NCBI GenBank assembly: GCA_958477465.1
Contig: CAUEFX010000002.1
Location: 62,001-126,000, forward strand
Length of the DNA stretch: 64,000 nt
Reading direction: 5' to 3'
Source of the DNA: an uncultured Bacteroides sp.
GTDB taxonomy: Bacteria > Bacteroidota > Bacteroidia > Bacteroidales > Bacteroidaceae
Shown: in pieces, positions 7,796-16,692 of the stretch
Position numbering within the stretch: position 1 is the stretch's first letter
Layout of the letters: each line of letters begins with the position of its first letter
The notes under the pieces: generated by a model
Told to the model about the DNA's origin: nothing
Seen by the model: the letters and a program-made list of their open reading frames with translations, nothing else
Database searches by the model: none
Program-made: the position numbers and the translations under genes

Positions 7796-10700
7796 ATGAC
7801 TACAACATCAAAGAATTGCCGAAAAGGATTTATGAAATGGAGCGCGTTTCTTCTTTGCACATTTCTATACATTCTTCAGGCAAATGCACAACAAGCCAAT
7901 GGTACCTCCGGCGTTGTTGTAGATGCAGAAAGCGGTGAGCCGCTTGTAGGTGCATCCATTACTGTGAAAGGTACGCAGACAGGACAAATTTCCGACATCA
8001 ACGGAGCGTTTACCTTCAATCACCCTCTTTCCGAACAACAAGTTTTAACCGTTTCCTATATTGGATATCAGACAGTCAACGTGCCCGTGCAGCGCAGGTT
8101 GATGCGCATTGCCCTAACTCCGAGCGAAAACCAGCTGGACAATGTGGTGATACAGGTGGCTTACGGAACCGCACAAAAGAAAGCCCTCACGGGAGCCGTT
8201 TCTACGGTAGACAGCAAACAGATCGAGATGCGCCCCGTCAGCGCCGTCACCTCCGTACTCAACGGACTTATACCGGGCGTACAAGCAGTAGACGGCGTCG
8301 GACAGCCGGGCTATGAAGCACAGATACGTGTGCGCGGATACAGCTCCATCAACGGTAGCAACAACCCGCTCATCGTAGTAGACGGCATGCCCTACACAGG
8401 GGGAATGACCGACCTCAACCCGGCCGATGTAGAGAGCGTGAGCGTGCTGAAAGATGCCGCTTCGTGTGCCCTCTACGGTAGCCGTGCCTCCAACGGTGTG
8501 ATCCTTATCACCACCAAGAGAGCCAGAAAAACCGGTACCTCCCTCCAGTTGGGCATCCGTCAGGGATTCAGCCACCGCGGACAGAGCGACTACGACCGCA
8601 TGAACCCCGGCCAGTTTATGGAGACCATGTGGCAGTCCTACCGCAACTCACTCGTCAGCACCCAAGGGAAGACACTCGAAGAAGCCGGTGTCACAGCCAG
8701 CAATGATCTGATTCCCGCAGTATTAGGTCTCAATATCTTCAACAAGGCCGACAACGAACTGTTTGACACCAACGGGCACTTGGCTGCCGATGCACAAGTG
8801 CTGGACAGCTATGCGGAAGACCTCGACTGGTACGATCCCTATACCCGCAACGGATACCGGCAGGAGTACAACCTCTCCGGCGAAACGGGCACCGAGAAGA
8901 GCCATCTGCGCTTCTCCCTGGGGTATCTCGATGACAATGGATTTGCCAAAAAGAGCAATTTCAACCGGATCATCGGACAAATGAACGCAGACTTCAACCC
9001 TGCTCCATGGATCAAGACAGGGCTTTCGCTCAACGCCTCGCGACAGGTGACCGACTGGAATGCGGGCGCTGTAAGTGCCAACCAGACATCATCAACCTCC
9101 AACGGCTTCTACTTTGCACGCCGTATCGCTCCCATCTACCCCGTACACCAACACTACATGAACGATGTGTACGATGCCAACGGTGCGCTGCTGCACGCCA
9201 AAGGCGACTATATCCTCGATGAGCAGGGAGAGAAACAGTATGACGACGGATCGGTGAGCCGCGTCACAGGTGATGTCGGAACAGTGGAACGCCACATCAT
9301 GCTGGAGATGGAAAAGGACCTGCGCCGAAGCACGAGCGACAACATCGCAGGAAAAGCGTATGTGGACATCAACTTCCTGCGCGACTTCACCTTCTCACTG
9401 CAAGGAAACACCAGCCTGCGCAATTATGCCTACCGTGAATACGGAAACGGAGAAATAGGTGCCTACAAGAGTGTGAGCGGAAACCTCACAGAGCAGACCA
9501 GCAAATACAAAGAATACTACCTGAAACAGATGCTGACATGGAAACACGCTTTCGGCGCACACTTAGTGGAGTGGATGGCGGCACACGAGAACTATGACTA
9601 CCGGCGTGACTACAGCTACTTGAGGAAAACGCACGAAAGCATCCCCGGCATCACAGAAATGTCCAACTTCACGACCATGAACAGCATTATCGGTTACAAG
9701 GACACCTACCGTACGGAAGGATACCTCACCCGTGCACGCTATAACTACAACGACACGTACTTCCTCGAAGCCTCCTTCCGCCGCGACGGTTCGTCCATCT
9801 TCTATGCCGACAACCGCTGGGGTAACTTCTGGAGCACGGGAGCATCGTGGATCGTATCCAACGAAGCGTTCATGCAAGACGTTTCGTGGATAAACAACCT
9901 CAAGCTGCGCTTCTCTTACGGCCAGGTGGGTAACGACAACTTTGGCAGCGGCAGTCTCTACAAATGGATGCAGCTGTATAGCTCCATTACCGAATACGGA
10001 GGCTCGGCAGCCTATTTCAAGACACAGAATGAGAACAAAGAGTTGAAGTGGGAGACAAACTCCACCTGGAACGTGGGAGTGGATACCCGAATCTTCAACC
10101 GGGTGAATCTCAGTTTCAACTATTTCGACAAGCGGTCGGACGACCTGCTCTTCTCGTTCATCCAGCCGCTTTCCTCCGGAGCCACCGACTCATCGACCGC
10201 ACAGTCTACCGTATGGAAAAACGTGGGCAGCATGTCCAACCGAGGATGGGAACTGAGCATCGACGGCGATGTGGTACGCAACCGCGACTGGCAGTGGAAC
10301 GTAGGAGTGAACCTCTGGAAAACGAAAAACAAAGTGGGACGTCTGCCGGACAAAGAGCGTGAGCAGGGCATCCTCGTGGACAACTATTACAAGCTGCAAG
10401 AGGGAGAAAGTTTCTATGACTTCTGGCTCTATCAATATGAAGGTGTGGACCAGATGACGGGACAGGCTGTATACCGCCCCGACTACAATGTTTACTTCAT
10501 TGCCGACAGCGAAGGCCGTCCTGTCAATGCAGACGAGGATGTAACAGGTCGCAAAGCGTTGGCTCCGGAAGAGTGGACCGAGATAAACGGTGAATACTAT
10601 GTGGGCAAGCCCCAATATGCCGGCAAGGGACGTTGCGGCAATGCGTTGCCCAAGATCAACGGTTCCATCACCACCTCCCTGCGTTGGAAAGACCTCACAC

Positions 10701-11170
10701 TTTCCGCCCTGATGAATTTCAGCTGCGGTTCTAAAGTGCTCGACCTCCCGTACCGTACCCTGATGAGCACCGCCACCGTGCATGCACTGAGCAGTGACCT
10801 TGCCAAGGCTTGGAACGGAATACCCGAAGGCATGACGGAAACATCCCCTTGCCGCATCGATCCCGACGGAGTGCCGCAAGTAAACTACGATACCACCATC
10901 AACGGATACAACTCTCCGGAAGCGTCATCGCGTTACCTTGTGAGCGGCAACTACTTCACCTTGAAGAACGTCACTCTCGCCTACCGCCTGCCGGCCATGT
11001 GGAGCAGTCGGCTGGGACTGGGTGCCATGCGTGTGTATGGAAGTGTCGAGAACGCCTTCCTGCTGAGCAAGCGTAAGGGCTTGAACCCCGCACAGTCGTT
11101 CGACGGCGTGGTGCGCAACTACACAAGCATTGCCCGCGTGTTCACGCTCGGTATAAACATAAACCTCTAA
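7796..11170 (+). CDS. SusC/RagA family TonB-linked outer membrane transporter
   Basis: A 1124-residue TonB-dependent outer-membrane porin that would import a glycan fragment together with its SusD partner. In order: a signal peptide (about residues 1-32, with a second possible start at Met13, position 7832), a carboxypeptidase-regulatory-like beta-sandwich (about 38-110, GVVVDAESGEPLVGASI), the TonB plug (about 115-235, including the SusC signature GYSSINGSNNPLIVVDGMP and KDAASCALYGSRASNGVI), then a beta-barrel ending in the aromatic/hydrophobic strand VFTLGININL. It is followed by susD after 28 bases and then by a histidine kinase gene. By eye its codon use is more GC-rich than that of the genes at the right end of the window. 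The transported glycan is unknown. Confidence 0.95.
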   Translation: MTTTSKNCRKGFMKWSAFLLCTFLYILQANAQQANGTSGVVVDAESGEPLVGASITVKGTQTGQISDINGAFTFNHPLSEQQVLTVSYIGYQTVNVPVQRRLMRIALTPSENQLDNVVIQVAYGTAQKKALTGAVSTVDSKQIEMRPVSAVTSVLNGLIPGVQAVDGVGQPGYEAQIRVRGYSSINGSNNPLIVVDGMPYTGGMTDLNPADVESVSVLKDAASCALYGSRASNGVILITTKRARKTGTSLQLGIRQGFSHRGQSDYDRMNPGQFMETMWQSYRNSLVSTQGKTLEEAGVTASNDLIPAVLGLNIFNKADNELFDTNGHLAADAQVLDSYAEDLDWYDPYTRNGYRQEYNLSGETGTEKSHLRFSLGYLDDNGFAKKSNFNRIIGQMNADFNPAPWIKTGLSLNASRQVTDWNAGAVSANQTSSTSNGFYFARRIAPIYPVHQHYMNDVYDANGALLHAKGDYILDEQGEKQYDDGSVSRVTGDVGTVERHIMLEMEKDLRRSTSDNIAGKAYVDINFLRDFTFSLQGNTSLRNYAYREYGNGEIGAYKSVSGNLTEQTSKYKEYYLKQMLTWKHAFGAHLVEWMAAHENYDYRRDYSYLRKTHESIPGITEMSNFTTMNSIIGYKDTYRTEGYLTRARYNYNDTYFLEASFRRDGSSIFYADNRWGNFWSTGASWIVSNEAFMQDVSWINNLKLRFSYGQVGNDNFGSGSLYKWMQLYSSITEYGGSAAYFKTQNENKELKWETNSTWNVGVDTRIFNRVNLSFNYFDKRSDDLLFSFIQPLSSGATDSSTAQSTVWKNVGSMSNRGWELSIDGDVVRNRDWQWNVGVNLWKTKNKVGRLPDKEREQGILVDNYYKLQEGESFYDFWLYQYEGVDQMTGQAVYRPDYNVYFIADSEGRPVNADEDVTGRKALAPEEWTEINGEYYVGKPQYAGKGRCGNALPKINGSITTSLRWKDLTLSALMNFSCGSKVLDLPYRTLMSTATVHALSSDLAKAWNGIPEGMTETSPCRIDPDGVPQVNYDTTINGYNSPEASSRYLVSGNYFTLKNVTLAYRLPAMWSSRLGLGAMRVYGSVENAFLLSKRKGLNPAQSFDGVVRNYTSIARVFTLGININL

Positions 11171-11198
11171 AAAGTGATTCCGATAAAAGACGATACAA

Positions 11199-12795
11199 AT
11201 GAAACATCTGAATAAACTCTTCATAAAAGCCTGCCTGTGCCTGCCGCTGCTGTGCACAGCCTGTGCAGGCGACTACCTGGACACCACGCCCACCAACGCC
11301 GTGTCTCCCTCCGATCTCTTTAAGAGCGAAGACTATGCCGAGTATGCCGTAAACGGACTGGCCAAGCTGATGAAAACCACTTATACGGCACACTCGCTCA
11401 ACAATGTGTACTACAACGGCGAGGGCAGCATCCGTCTCTTCTATGCCGACTGGCAGGGAGCGGACATGTACATCCCCCTCAACAACTATTACACCATATT
11501 CAACGGGGCCTCACACGCCATTCCCAGCAGCCTCTTCACCGTTTATCCGTGGCACTACTACTACAAGATTGTGAGCAACGCCAACACCATCCTCAGCGAA
11601 GTGAACCCGGAGGCGAGCAGTAGGTTCAAATACATCTACGCACAGGCTCTCACCTACCGTGCTTTCAGCTACCTGCAGTTGCTGCAATTCTACGCTCCCC
11701 GCTGGTGCGACTCCAACAACGGAGCAGCCGATGGCGTAGTACTCCGCCTCGAAACCTCCGCAGAAGAGTGCCCCATCGCCTCCATGGCCGCCTGCTACCA
11801 ACAGGTGTACAACGACCTCGACCGCGCCATCGCCCTCTATCAGGCTTCCGGACGCAGCCGGGCAGCCGGTGAGACTCACAAGATAAACATCGATGCCGCC
11901 TATGCCATTTACGCCCGCGCCGCACTGACCCGCGAAGACTGGGAGACAGCAGCCCATTATGCAGCTTTGGCACGTACCGGCTACCCGCTCATGAGCAACG
12001 ACGAATACCTGAACGGGGGATTCAGCACTGCCAACCAAGAATGGATATGGAGCATCTACGACAGTATAGAAGAGACTCTGGGCAACTCTTCCTACGCCGT
12101 ACGTCTGGCCTACAACTCAGACAACCTGCTCATGAAGAACTATCCGCCCTGTATCAACAAGATGCTGTACGACAAGCTTCCGGCAAGTGACATCCGCCGC
12201 CAGCTTTGGCTCAATCCCTACGACGAGGAGGGAAATGCACTGCCTTACTACACACATGCCACAGCCAACTACAACGGACGTGCCAAAGCCGACCTGGACG
12301 CATACGCCCGCAGAGTGCATCCCGACATTCCGGCTTCCAACTACGTGTTTGCCTACATGTCGTTCAAGTTTAAGTGTCTGGACGGACTGGGCGTGATGCC
12401 ATACAGTCTCTTCCGCAGTGCGGAGATGTATCTCATCGAGGCCGAGGCCGACTGTCATCTCACCCCCGCCAAAGAGACGGAGGCGCAACAGTTGCTGAAC
12501 GCCTTGGTGCGCGACAGCGGACGCGATGCCAGCTACAACTGCACCGCCACGGGACAGGCGTTACTGGATGAAATCAAGTTCCAACGCCGCATCGAGTTGT
12601 GGGGGGGAAGGCTTCAGCTGGTTCGACTACAAACGTCGGCGCGACACCATCGATGACCGTATCAGTTCGGCCAACGGCGGCAACTACCTGAACTCATCGG
12701 CAGTAGTCATCACTCCCGAATATGCCAACAACTGGATGTGGGTCATTCCGGAGAAAGAGACCAACTTCAACGACGGACTGTATCCGGAAGAATAA
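11199..12795 (+). CDS. SusD/RagB family lipoprotein with a frameshift near its 3' end
   Basis: A surface glycan-binding lipoprotein partner of the preceding SusC. It has a signal peptide with lipobox LLCTAC (Cys about residue 22), the SusD start DYLDTTPTNAVSPSDLF and TPR-like helices. As read, the frame ends at 12656 after 485 residues with an unrelated tail (GRLQLVRLQTSARHHR). The true SusD ending continues in the next frame from the G7 tract at 12601-12607 to 12795: with six Gs the protein would read ELWGEGFSWFDYKRRRD and end YPEE, about 531 residues, as in typical SusD proteins. So one extra G breaks the gene here. This may be a sequencing error, a recent mutation or a slippage-prone switch. 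Confidence 0.85.
12601..12607 (+). repeat. G7 homopolymer at the susD frameshift
   Basis: Seven consecutive Gs after TTGT. Removing one G restores the family motif WGEGFSWFD and the downstream frame to 12795. Tracts of this kind are prone to replication slippage and to sequencing error. Confidence 0.9.
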
Positions 12796-12817
12796 AGGCC
12801 TCACCTGACTGGAAGTA

Positions 12818-14938
12818 ATGAGAACATACCGATACATCTGTTCATGTATATGTATATTGGCAGCCTTATACGGGCTGCCTTTTCCTGTTTGGGCACAAAA
12901 CAACCCGTATAAGATCACCCAAAACCTCTACCTGCTCTATGAGGAGGCCACCCGCCACTGCTACGAACCGCTCGGATTGCAACTGGCCGATTCACTCTAC
13001 CGCCAGTCCATTCGTCAGGGCGACAAAAAGGCGCAGTGCCTCGCCCTCACCATTCCCGTACTCCACTATGTCAACAAAAAACAGTTCAAACAGGTGGAAG
13101 AAGCAGTAGAACGTATCAAGGAGGTGTCGCGCAAGAACGGATACCTGCAATACTACTACTTCGGATGCAGCAACGTCATTAACCAACACATCAACCAAGG
13201 CCGTACTTTGCTCGCCCTGCAAGAGAGCATGAAGATGAAGGAACAGGCCATGGCAGACAACTATCCTTACGGAATAGCGACCTGCCTGCGCATCATGGGC
13301 AATATCTACGTCACACGGAGAAGTCCGAAAGAGGCCTTAGAGCGCTATCAAGAGGCATTGGAATACTCACAGAAGTACGTAACCGACCAGGACCTGGCAT
13401 TCCTTTACCGGTCTATATCAAAGCAGTTGCATGCCCTGAGGCGGTATGAAGAGGCACTGCAAGCGGCCGAGCAAGGCATCGCATGTGCCAAAACATATAA
13501 AAACAAAGCAGCATGCATGCAGCAGAAATGCGAAATGCTGTATGCGCTCGACAGGAACGAAGATTTTTTGAACTACTATGCCTTCTGTGTCAAAGACCGT
13601 GAGGAACATAACAGTAACGACCGCCCCAATGAGTGGATAGTACTGAAGATGAAATATTACATCTATACGGCGCAATACGACAAAGCGCATCTCACGGCAG
13701 ACTCTGTCACTCATCCAATAGACCGGATCGGTTACCATATAGACATCTACAAAAGAGAGGGAAAGTTTGAAGAGGCTTTCAATGCGCTCGTGCAGTACCA
13801 ACAGCAACAAGACTCGCTCTCCCATATAGTGCAGGCAAGCGACCTTGCCGAAATGGACGCCAGTCTCAATAATGCCCGTCTGCGCAAGGAGACGCAAGAC
13901 CTGCAGTTGGAAAACGCCCAGCTCAGTCTGCAAGCGGCCAACTATGAACTGAGCCAAGCCAAGTCAGAAGTGGAGATAGAGAAGGTGAACACGGAAAACA
14001 ACAAGCTGCAGTTGAAAAACAAAAACCTGGAGTTAGCGCAGTTCAAGGCGGAGACAGAGTGGAGACAAGCCGTCATGCAGGCAAAACAGACTGAGTCGGA
14101 CCGCCAGCTGATGGGCTTGAAGTTTATCCTCTCCATCCTGGGGCTTTTGTTGGCCTCCCTACTCTCCTACCTCTACATGCGCCATCGCTCTATCAGCAAG
14201 TTGGAAGAGAAGAACAAAGAACTGATTGTGGCGCGTAACAAAGCCGAACAGGCCGACCAAATGAAAACGGTGTTCATACAGAATATGAGCCACGAGATCC
14301 GTACTCCGCTCAACGCCATCGTGGGCTTCTCGCAGCTTCTCTCCGATCCCAGCCTGCCCCTGGGTGAAGAAGAGAAGAAAGAGTTCTGCGAGCTCATCAT
14401 GCACAACACCGAGCTGCTCACCACGCTTATCAACGACATCCTCGACCTCTCTGCACTCGAGAGCGGCAAATATTCCATGAAACTTACCCCCTGTCTCTGC
14501 AACGAGATGTGCCAGATGGCCCTTGCTACCGTGACTCACCGCAAGCCGGAAGCCGTGAAGCTGACTTTCACTTCCGACGTGCCGGATGACTTCAGCTTCA
14601 TCACCGACGGACAGCGCACGCAGCAGGTACTCATCAACTTCCTCACCAATGCCGAGAAGCATACCGAGCAGGGAAGCATACTCCTGCACAGCTCTCTCAC
14701 AGAGAATCCGGGGTACATCACCTTCTCTGTAACAGACACCGGTACGGGCATTCCCGTAGACAAGATGGACAGCGTGTTCGAGCGTTTCAAGAAACTGGAC
14801 GAATTCAAACAAGGTACCGGTCTGGGACTGAATATCTGCCGCATCATTGCCGAACGCCTGCACGGTGAGGTGAAGGTCGACAAGGAGTACACCGGAGGCG
14901 CACGCTTCCTCTTTATCCTTCCGTTGGAGCAGCAATAG
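12818..14938 (+). CDS. Periplasmic-TPR sensor histidine kinase
   Basis: A 706-residue membrane sensor. A signal peptide (about 1-27) is followed by TPR helices (about 40-340), a coiled-coil rich in Glu, Gln and Asn (about 345-430), a single transmembrane helix (about 434-452), a HisKA domain with the phospho-acceptor His492 in NMSHEIRTPLNAIVGFS, and a HATPase_c domain with N box NFLTNAEKHT, G1 DTGTGIP and G2 GTGLGLN. There is no receiver or DNA-binding domain, so it is not a one-protein hybrid regulator and needs an unlinked response regulator. It starts 22 bases after the susD stop and is probably in the same operon, suggesting it reports on that locus, although TPR kinases of this type sense unknown signals. 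Confidence 0.88.
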   Translation: MRTYRYICSCICILAALYGLPFPVWAQNNPYKITQNLYLLYEEATRHCYEPLGLQLADSLYRQSIRQGDKKAQCLALTIPVLHYVNKKQFKQVEEAVERIKEVSRKNGYLQYYYFGCSNVINQHINQGRTLLALQESMKMKEQAMADNYPYGIATCLRIMGNIYVTRRSPKEALERYQEALEYSQKYVTDQDLAFLYRSISKQLHALRRYEEALQAAEQGIACAKTYKNKAACMQQKCEMLYALDRNEDFLNYYAFCVKDREEHNSNDRPNEWIVLKMKYYIYTAQYDKAHLTADSVTHPIDRIGYHIDIYKREGKFEEAFNALVQYQQQQDSLSHIVQASDLAEMDASLNNARLRKETQDLQLENAQLSLQAANYELSQAKSEVEIEKVNTENNKLQLKNKNLELAQFKAETEWRQAVMQAKQTESDRQLMGLKFILSILGLLLASLLSYLYMRHRSISKLEEKNKELIVARNKAEQADQMKTVFIQNMSHEIRTPLNAIVGFSQLLSDPSLPLGEEEKKEFCELIMHNTELLTTLINDILDLSALESGKYSMKLTPCLCNEMCQMALATVTHRKPEAVKLTFTSDVPDDFSFITDGQRTQQVLINFLTNAEKHTEQGSILLHSSLTENPGYITFSVTDTGTGIPVDKMDSVFERFKKLDEFKQGTGLGLNICRIIAERLHGEVKVDKEYTGGARFLFILPLEQQ

Positions 14939-14970
14939 AATCTTCCCCCAAAGAGCGCATAAATACCCAT

Positions 14971-15011
14971 AAAAAAACGCCCCTGCTACAGATTGAACCG
15001 TAACAGAGGCG
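14971..15011 (-). terminator. Intrinsic terminator for the aldose epimerase gene
   Basis: On the minus strand the arms 15000-15011 and 14978-14989 form a 12-bp stem including two G-U pairs, followed by seven Ts (14977-14971). On the plus strand the same sequence makes a weaker hairpin before GATTTTTA and may also end the kinase transcript. Confidence 0.8.
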
Positions 15012-15064
15012 ATTTTTATATTCAGACGTTTTATAGTCAGATGTTCTGAAACATCTCCGCCACT

Positions 15065-16189
15065 TTAGTCAACAGAGAATTTGAAGATACAACGGCTATT
15101 GTACTTTTCTCCCGGGCGCAATACAGCCGAAGGCCAATCGGCTTTATTCGGAGTATCGGGATACTTCTGTGTCTCGAGACATACGGAAGCGCGCTGATTA
15201 TAGACAATCCCCTTCTTGCCCTTCACCGTTCCGTCGAGGAAGTTTCCGGCATAAAACTGTACACCGGGTTCATTGGTATAGACATCCAATACGATACCGG
15301 TTTTGGGAGACTCCAAAGTAGCGCATTTACGGGTGATATCTCCGGAGGTATTCAGTACCCAGTTGTGGTCGTATCCGTTTCCGTTCTTCAGCTGAACAAA
15401 GTCAAAGTCATTGATACGGGCACCCACCGGAGTTGCCGTGCGGAAATCCATCGGTGTTCCCTCTACAGGAGCAATCTCGCCGGTAGTCATGAAAGTGCTG
15501 TCCACCGGTGTATAATAATCCGCATCAATGGTCAGCAGATGATCGGAATTGCTTCCGGCATCACCATCCAGGTTGAAATAGGAATGATTGGTCATATTGA
15601 CGATAGTCGGTCGGTCGGTTTCAGCCTCGTAGCGGATGTCGATAGCGTTGTCATCCGTCAACGTCATCAGCACTTTGCAAGTGACATTTCCGGGGAAACC
15701 TTCTTCTCCATCCTTAGAAAGGTAGGTAAGCTCGAGTTCCTGCGGGCCGGCCTGCCGGGCATCATACACCTGATATTGAAAACCGTTCGGTCCGCCATGC
15801 AGACAGTGCCCGTAATTGTTACGCGGCAAAACGTATTCTACTCCATCGAGTGTAAAACGTCCCTGATTGATACGATTCGCATAGCGTCCGATACTGGCGC
15901 CGAAATCAGACGGTATGGTGATATAATCCCGGATAGAATCAAATCCCAAAACCACATCCCGCATAACGCCGTCTCTGTCGGGCACCATTACGGAGACGAT
16001 ACGCCCGCCGAAGTTCGTAACACAAACTTCCATGTTGTTCGCATTCCGCAGCACAAACAGATCAGTCTTTTTACCATTGACTTCCGTCTGGAAGTTACTC
16101 TTTAATAAACCGGACGCAGTCGGTTTTTCACCGGTAGCACAGCTTGCCAGCAAAAGGGCACTCAGTGCCCACATTGAAATTCTTTTCAT
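15065..16189 (-). CDS. Aldose 1-epimerase (galactose mutarotase family), lipoprotein
   Basis: A 374-residue GalM-family enzyme that interconverts alpha and beta anomers of a free aldose. The N-terminus MKRISMWALSALLLASCATG carries a lipobox (Cys17), so it is exported and lipid-anchored rather than cytoplasmic. GalM motifs seen are FGGRIVSVMVPDRDG, GASIGRYANRI, the catalytic His region NNYGHCLHGGPNGFQ near 130, TNHSYFNLDG near 205 with the second His, and the late catalytic Glu region near 310 (EPGVQFYAGNFLDG). It lies between the SusCD-kinase group and the GH127-GH2-GH38 set on the opposite strand. A periplasmic mutarotase fits sugar release by those hydrolases. Confidence 0.9.
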   Translation of the reverse strand: MKRISMWALSALLLASCATGEKPTASGLLKSNFQTEVNGKKTDLFVLRNANNMEVCVTNFGGRIVSVMVPDRDGVMRDVVLGFDSIRDYITIPSDFGASIGRYANRINQGRFTLDGVEYVLPRNNYGHCLHGGPNGFQYQVYDARQAGPQELELTYLSKDGEEGFPGNVTCKVLMTLTDDNAIDIRYEAETDRPTIVNMTNHSYFNLDGDAGSNSDHLLTIDADYYTPVDSTFMTTGEIAPVEGTPMDFRTATPVGARINDFDFVQLKNGNGYDHNWVLNTSGDITRKCATLESPKTGIVLDVYTNEPGVQFYAGNFLDGTVKGKKGIVYNQRASVCLETQKYPDTPNKADWPSAVLRPGEKYNSRCIFKFSVD

Positions 16190-16629
16190 ACTATTTAAAT
16201 TCTAAAAAAAACGGTTCGATACCATTACTCGGTAGATCGGCTCTCTTTCCGGCAAATAGTCTTTCCTTCCGTTCACCGGTTTCATAGATTCTACACTTTG
16301 CAAAAAACGGGAAAAAACGACTGATATGCCGGAAAAATCCAGCCAAAAAATAACAAATACGAACCACTCGCGATAAGAATCAATCTATCTCTGAGAAATC
16401 CGAATATTTTTTTCCACAAACTCTCTCCAAAGAGTAAAAATCCGTATGCGTACAAAAGTAAAATTCTATTCACGCAAAAGAAATACGATTTCACAAAGGA
16501 ACACCATTTTGAGCAAATAAAAAAGCATTTGCCGACAGTGATCAGCAGAAAAGAGTATCTTATTCTACCAAAAGAGTGTCAGAAAAAGCCCAATGAGCAA
16601 ACCGGTTATTTATTGAAGAATTTATTTTC
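16190..16629. other. Divergent regulatory gap between epimerase and GH127 genes
   Basis: About 440 AT-rich bases with no supported gene. It must hold the 5' regions of both divergent genes. A minus-strand TACTTTTG at 16453-16460 fits the -7 consensus for the epimerase but would leave a 260-base leader. Confidence 0.4.
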
Positions 16630-16637
16630 TACATTTG
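16630..16637 (+). promoter_or_regulatory. -7 promoter element before the GH127 gene
   Basis: TACATTTG matches TAnnTTTG exactly and lies 55 bases before the start codon. A TTG at 16613-16615 is nearer than the usual -33 spacing. Confidence 0.5.
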
Positions 16638-16692
16638 TCTTTGCATTTACTTCGTTTGCAAACAGAACCCTGACGAAACTAACAAGAAAAAC

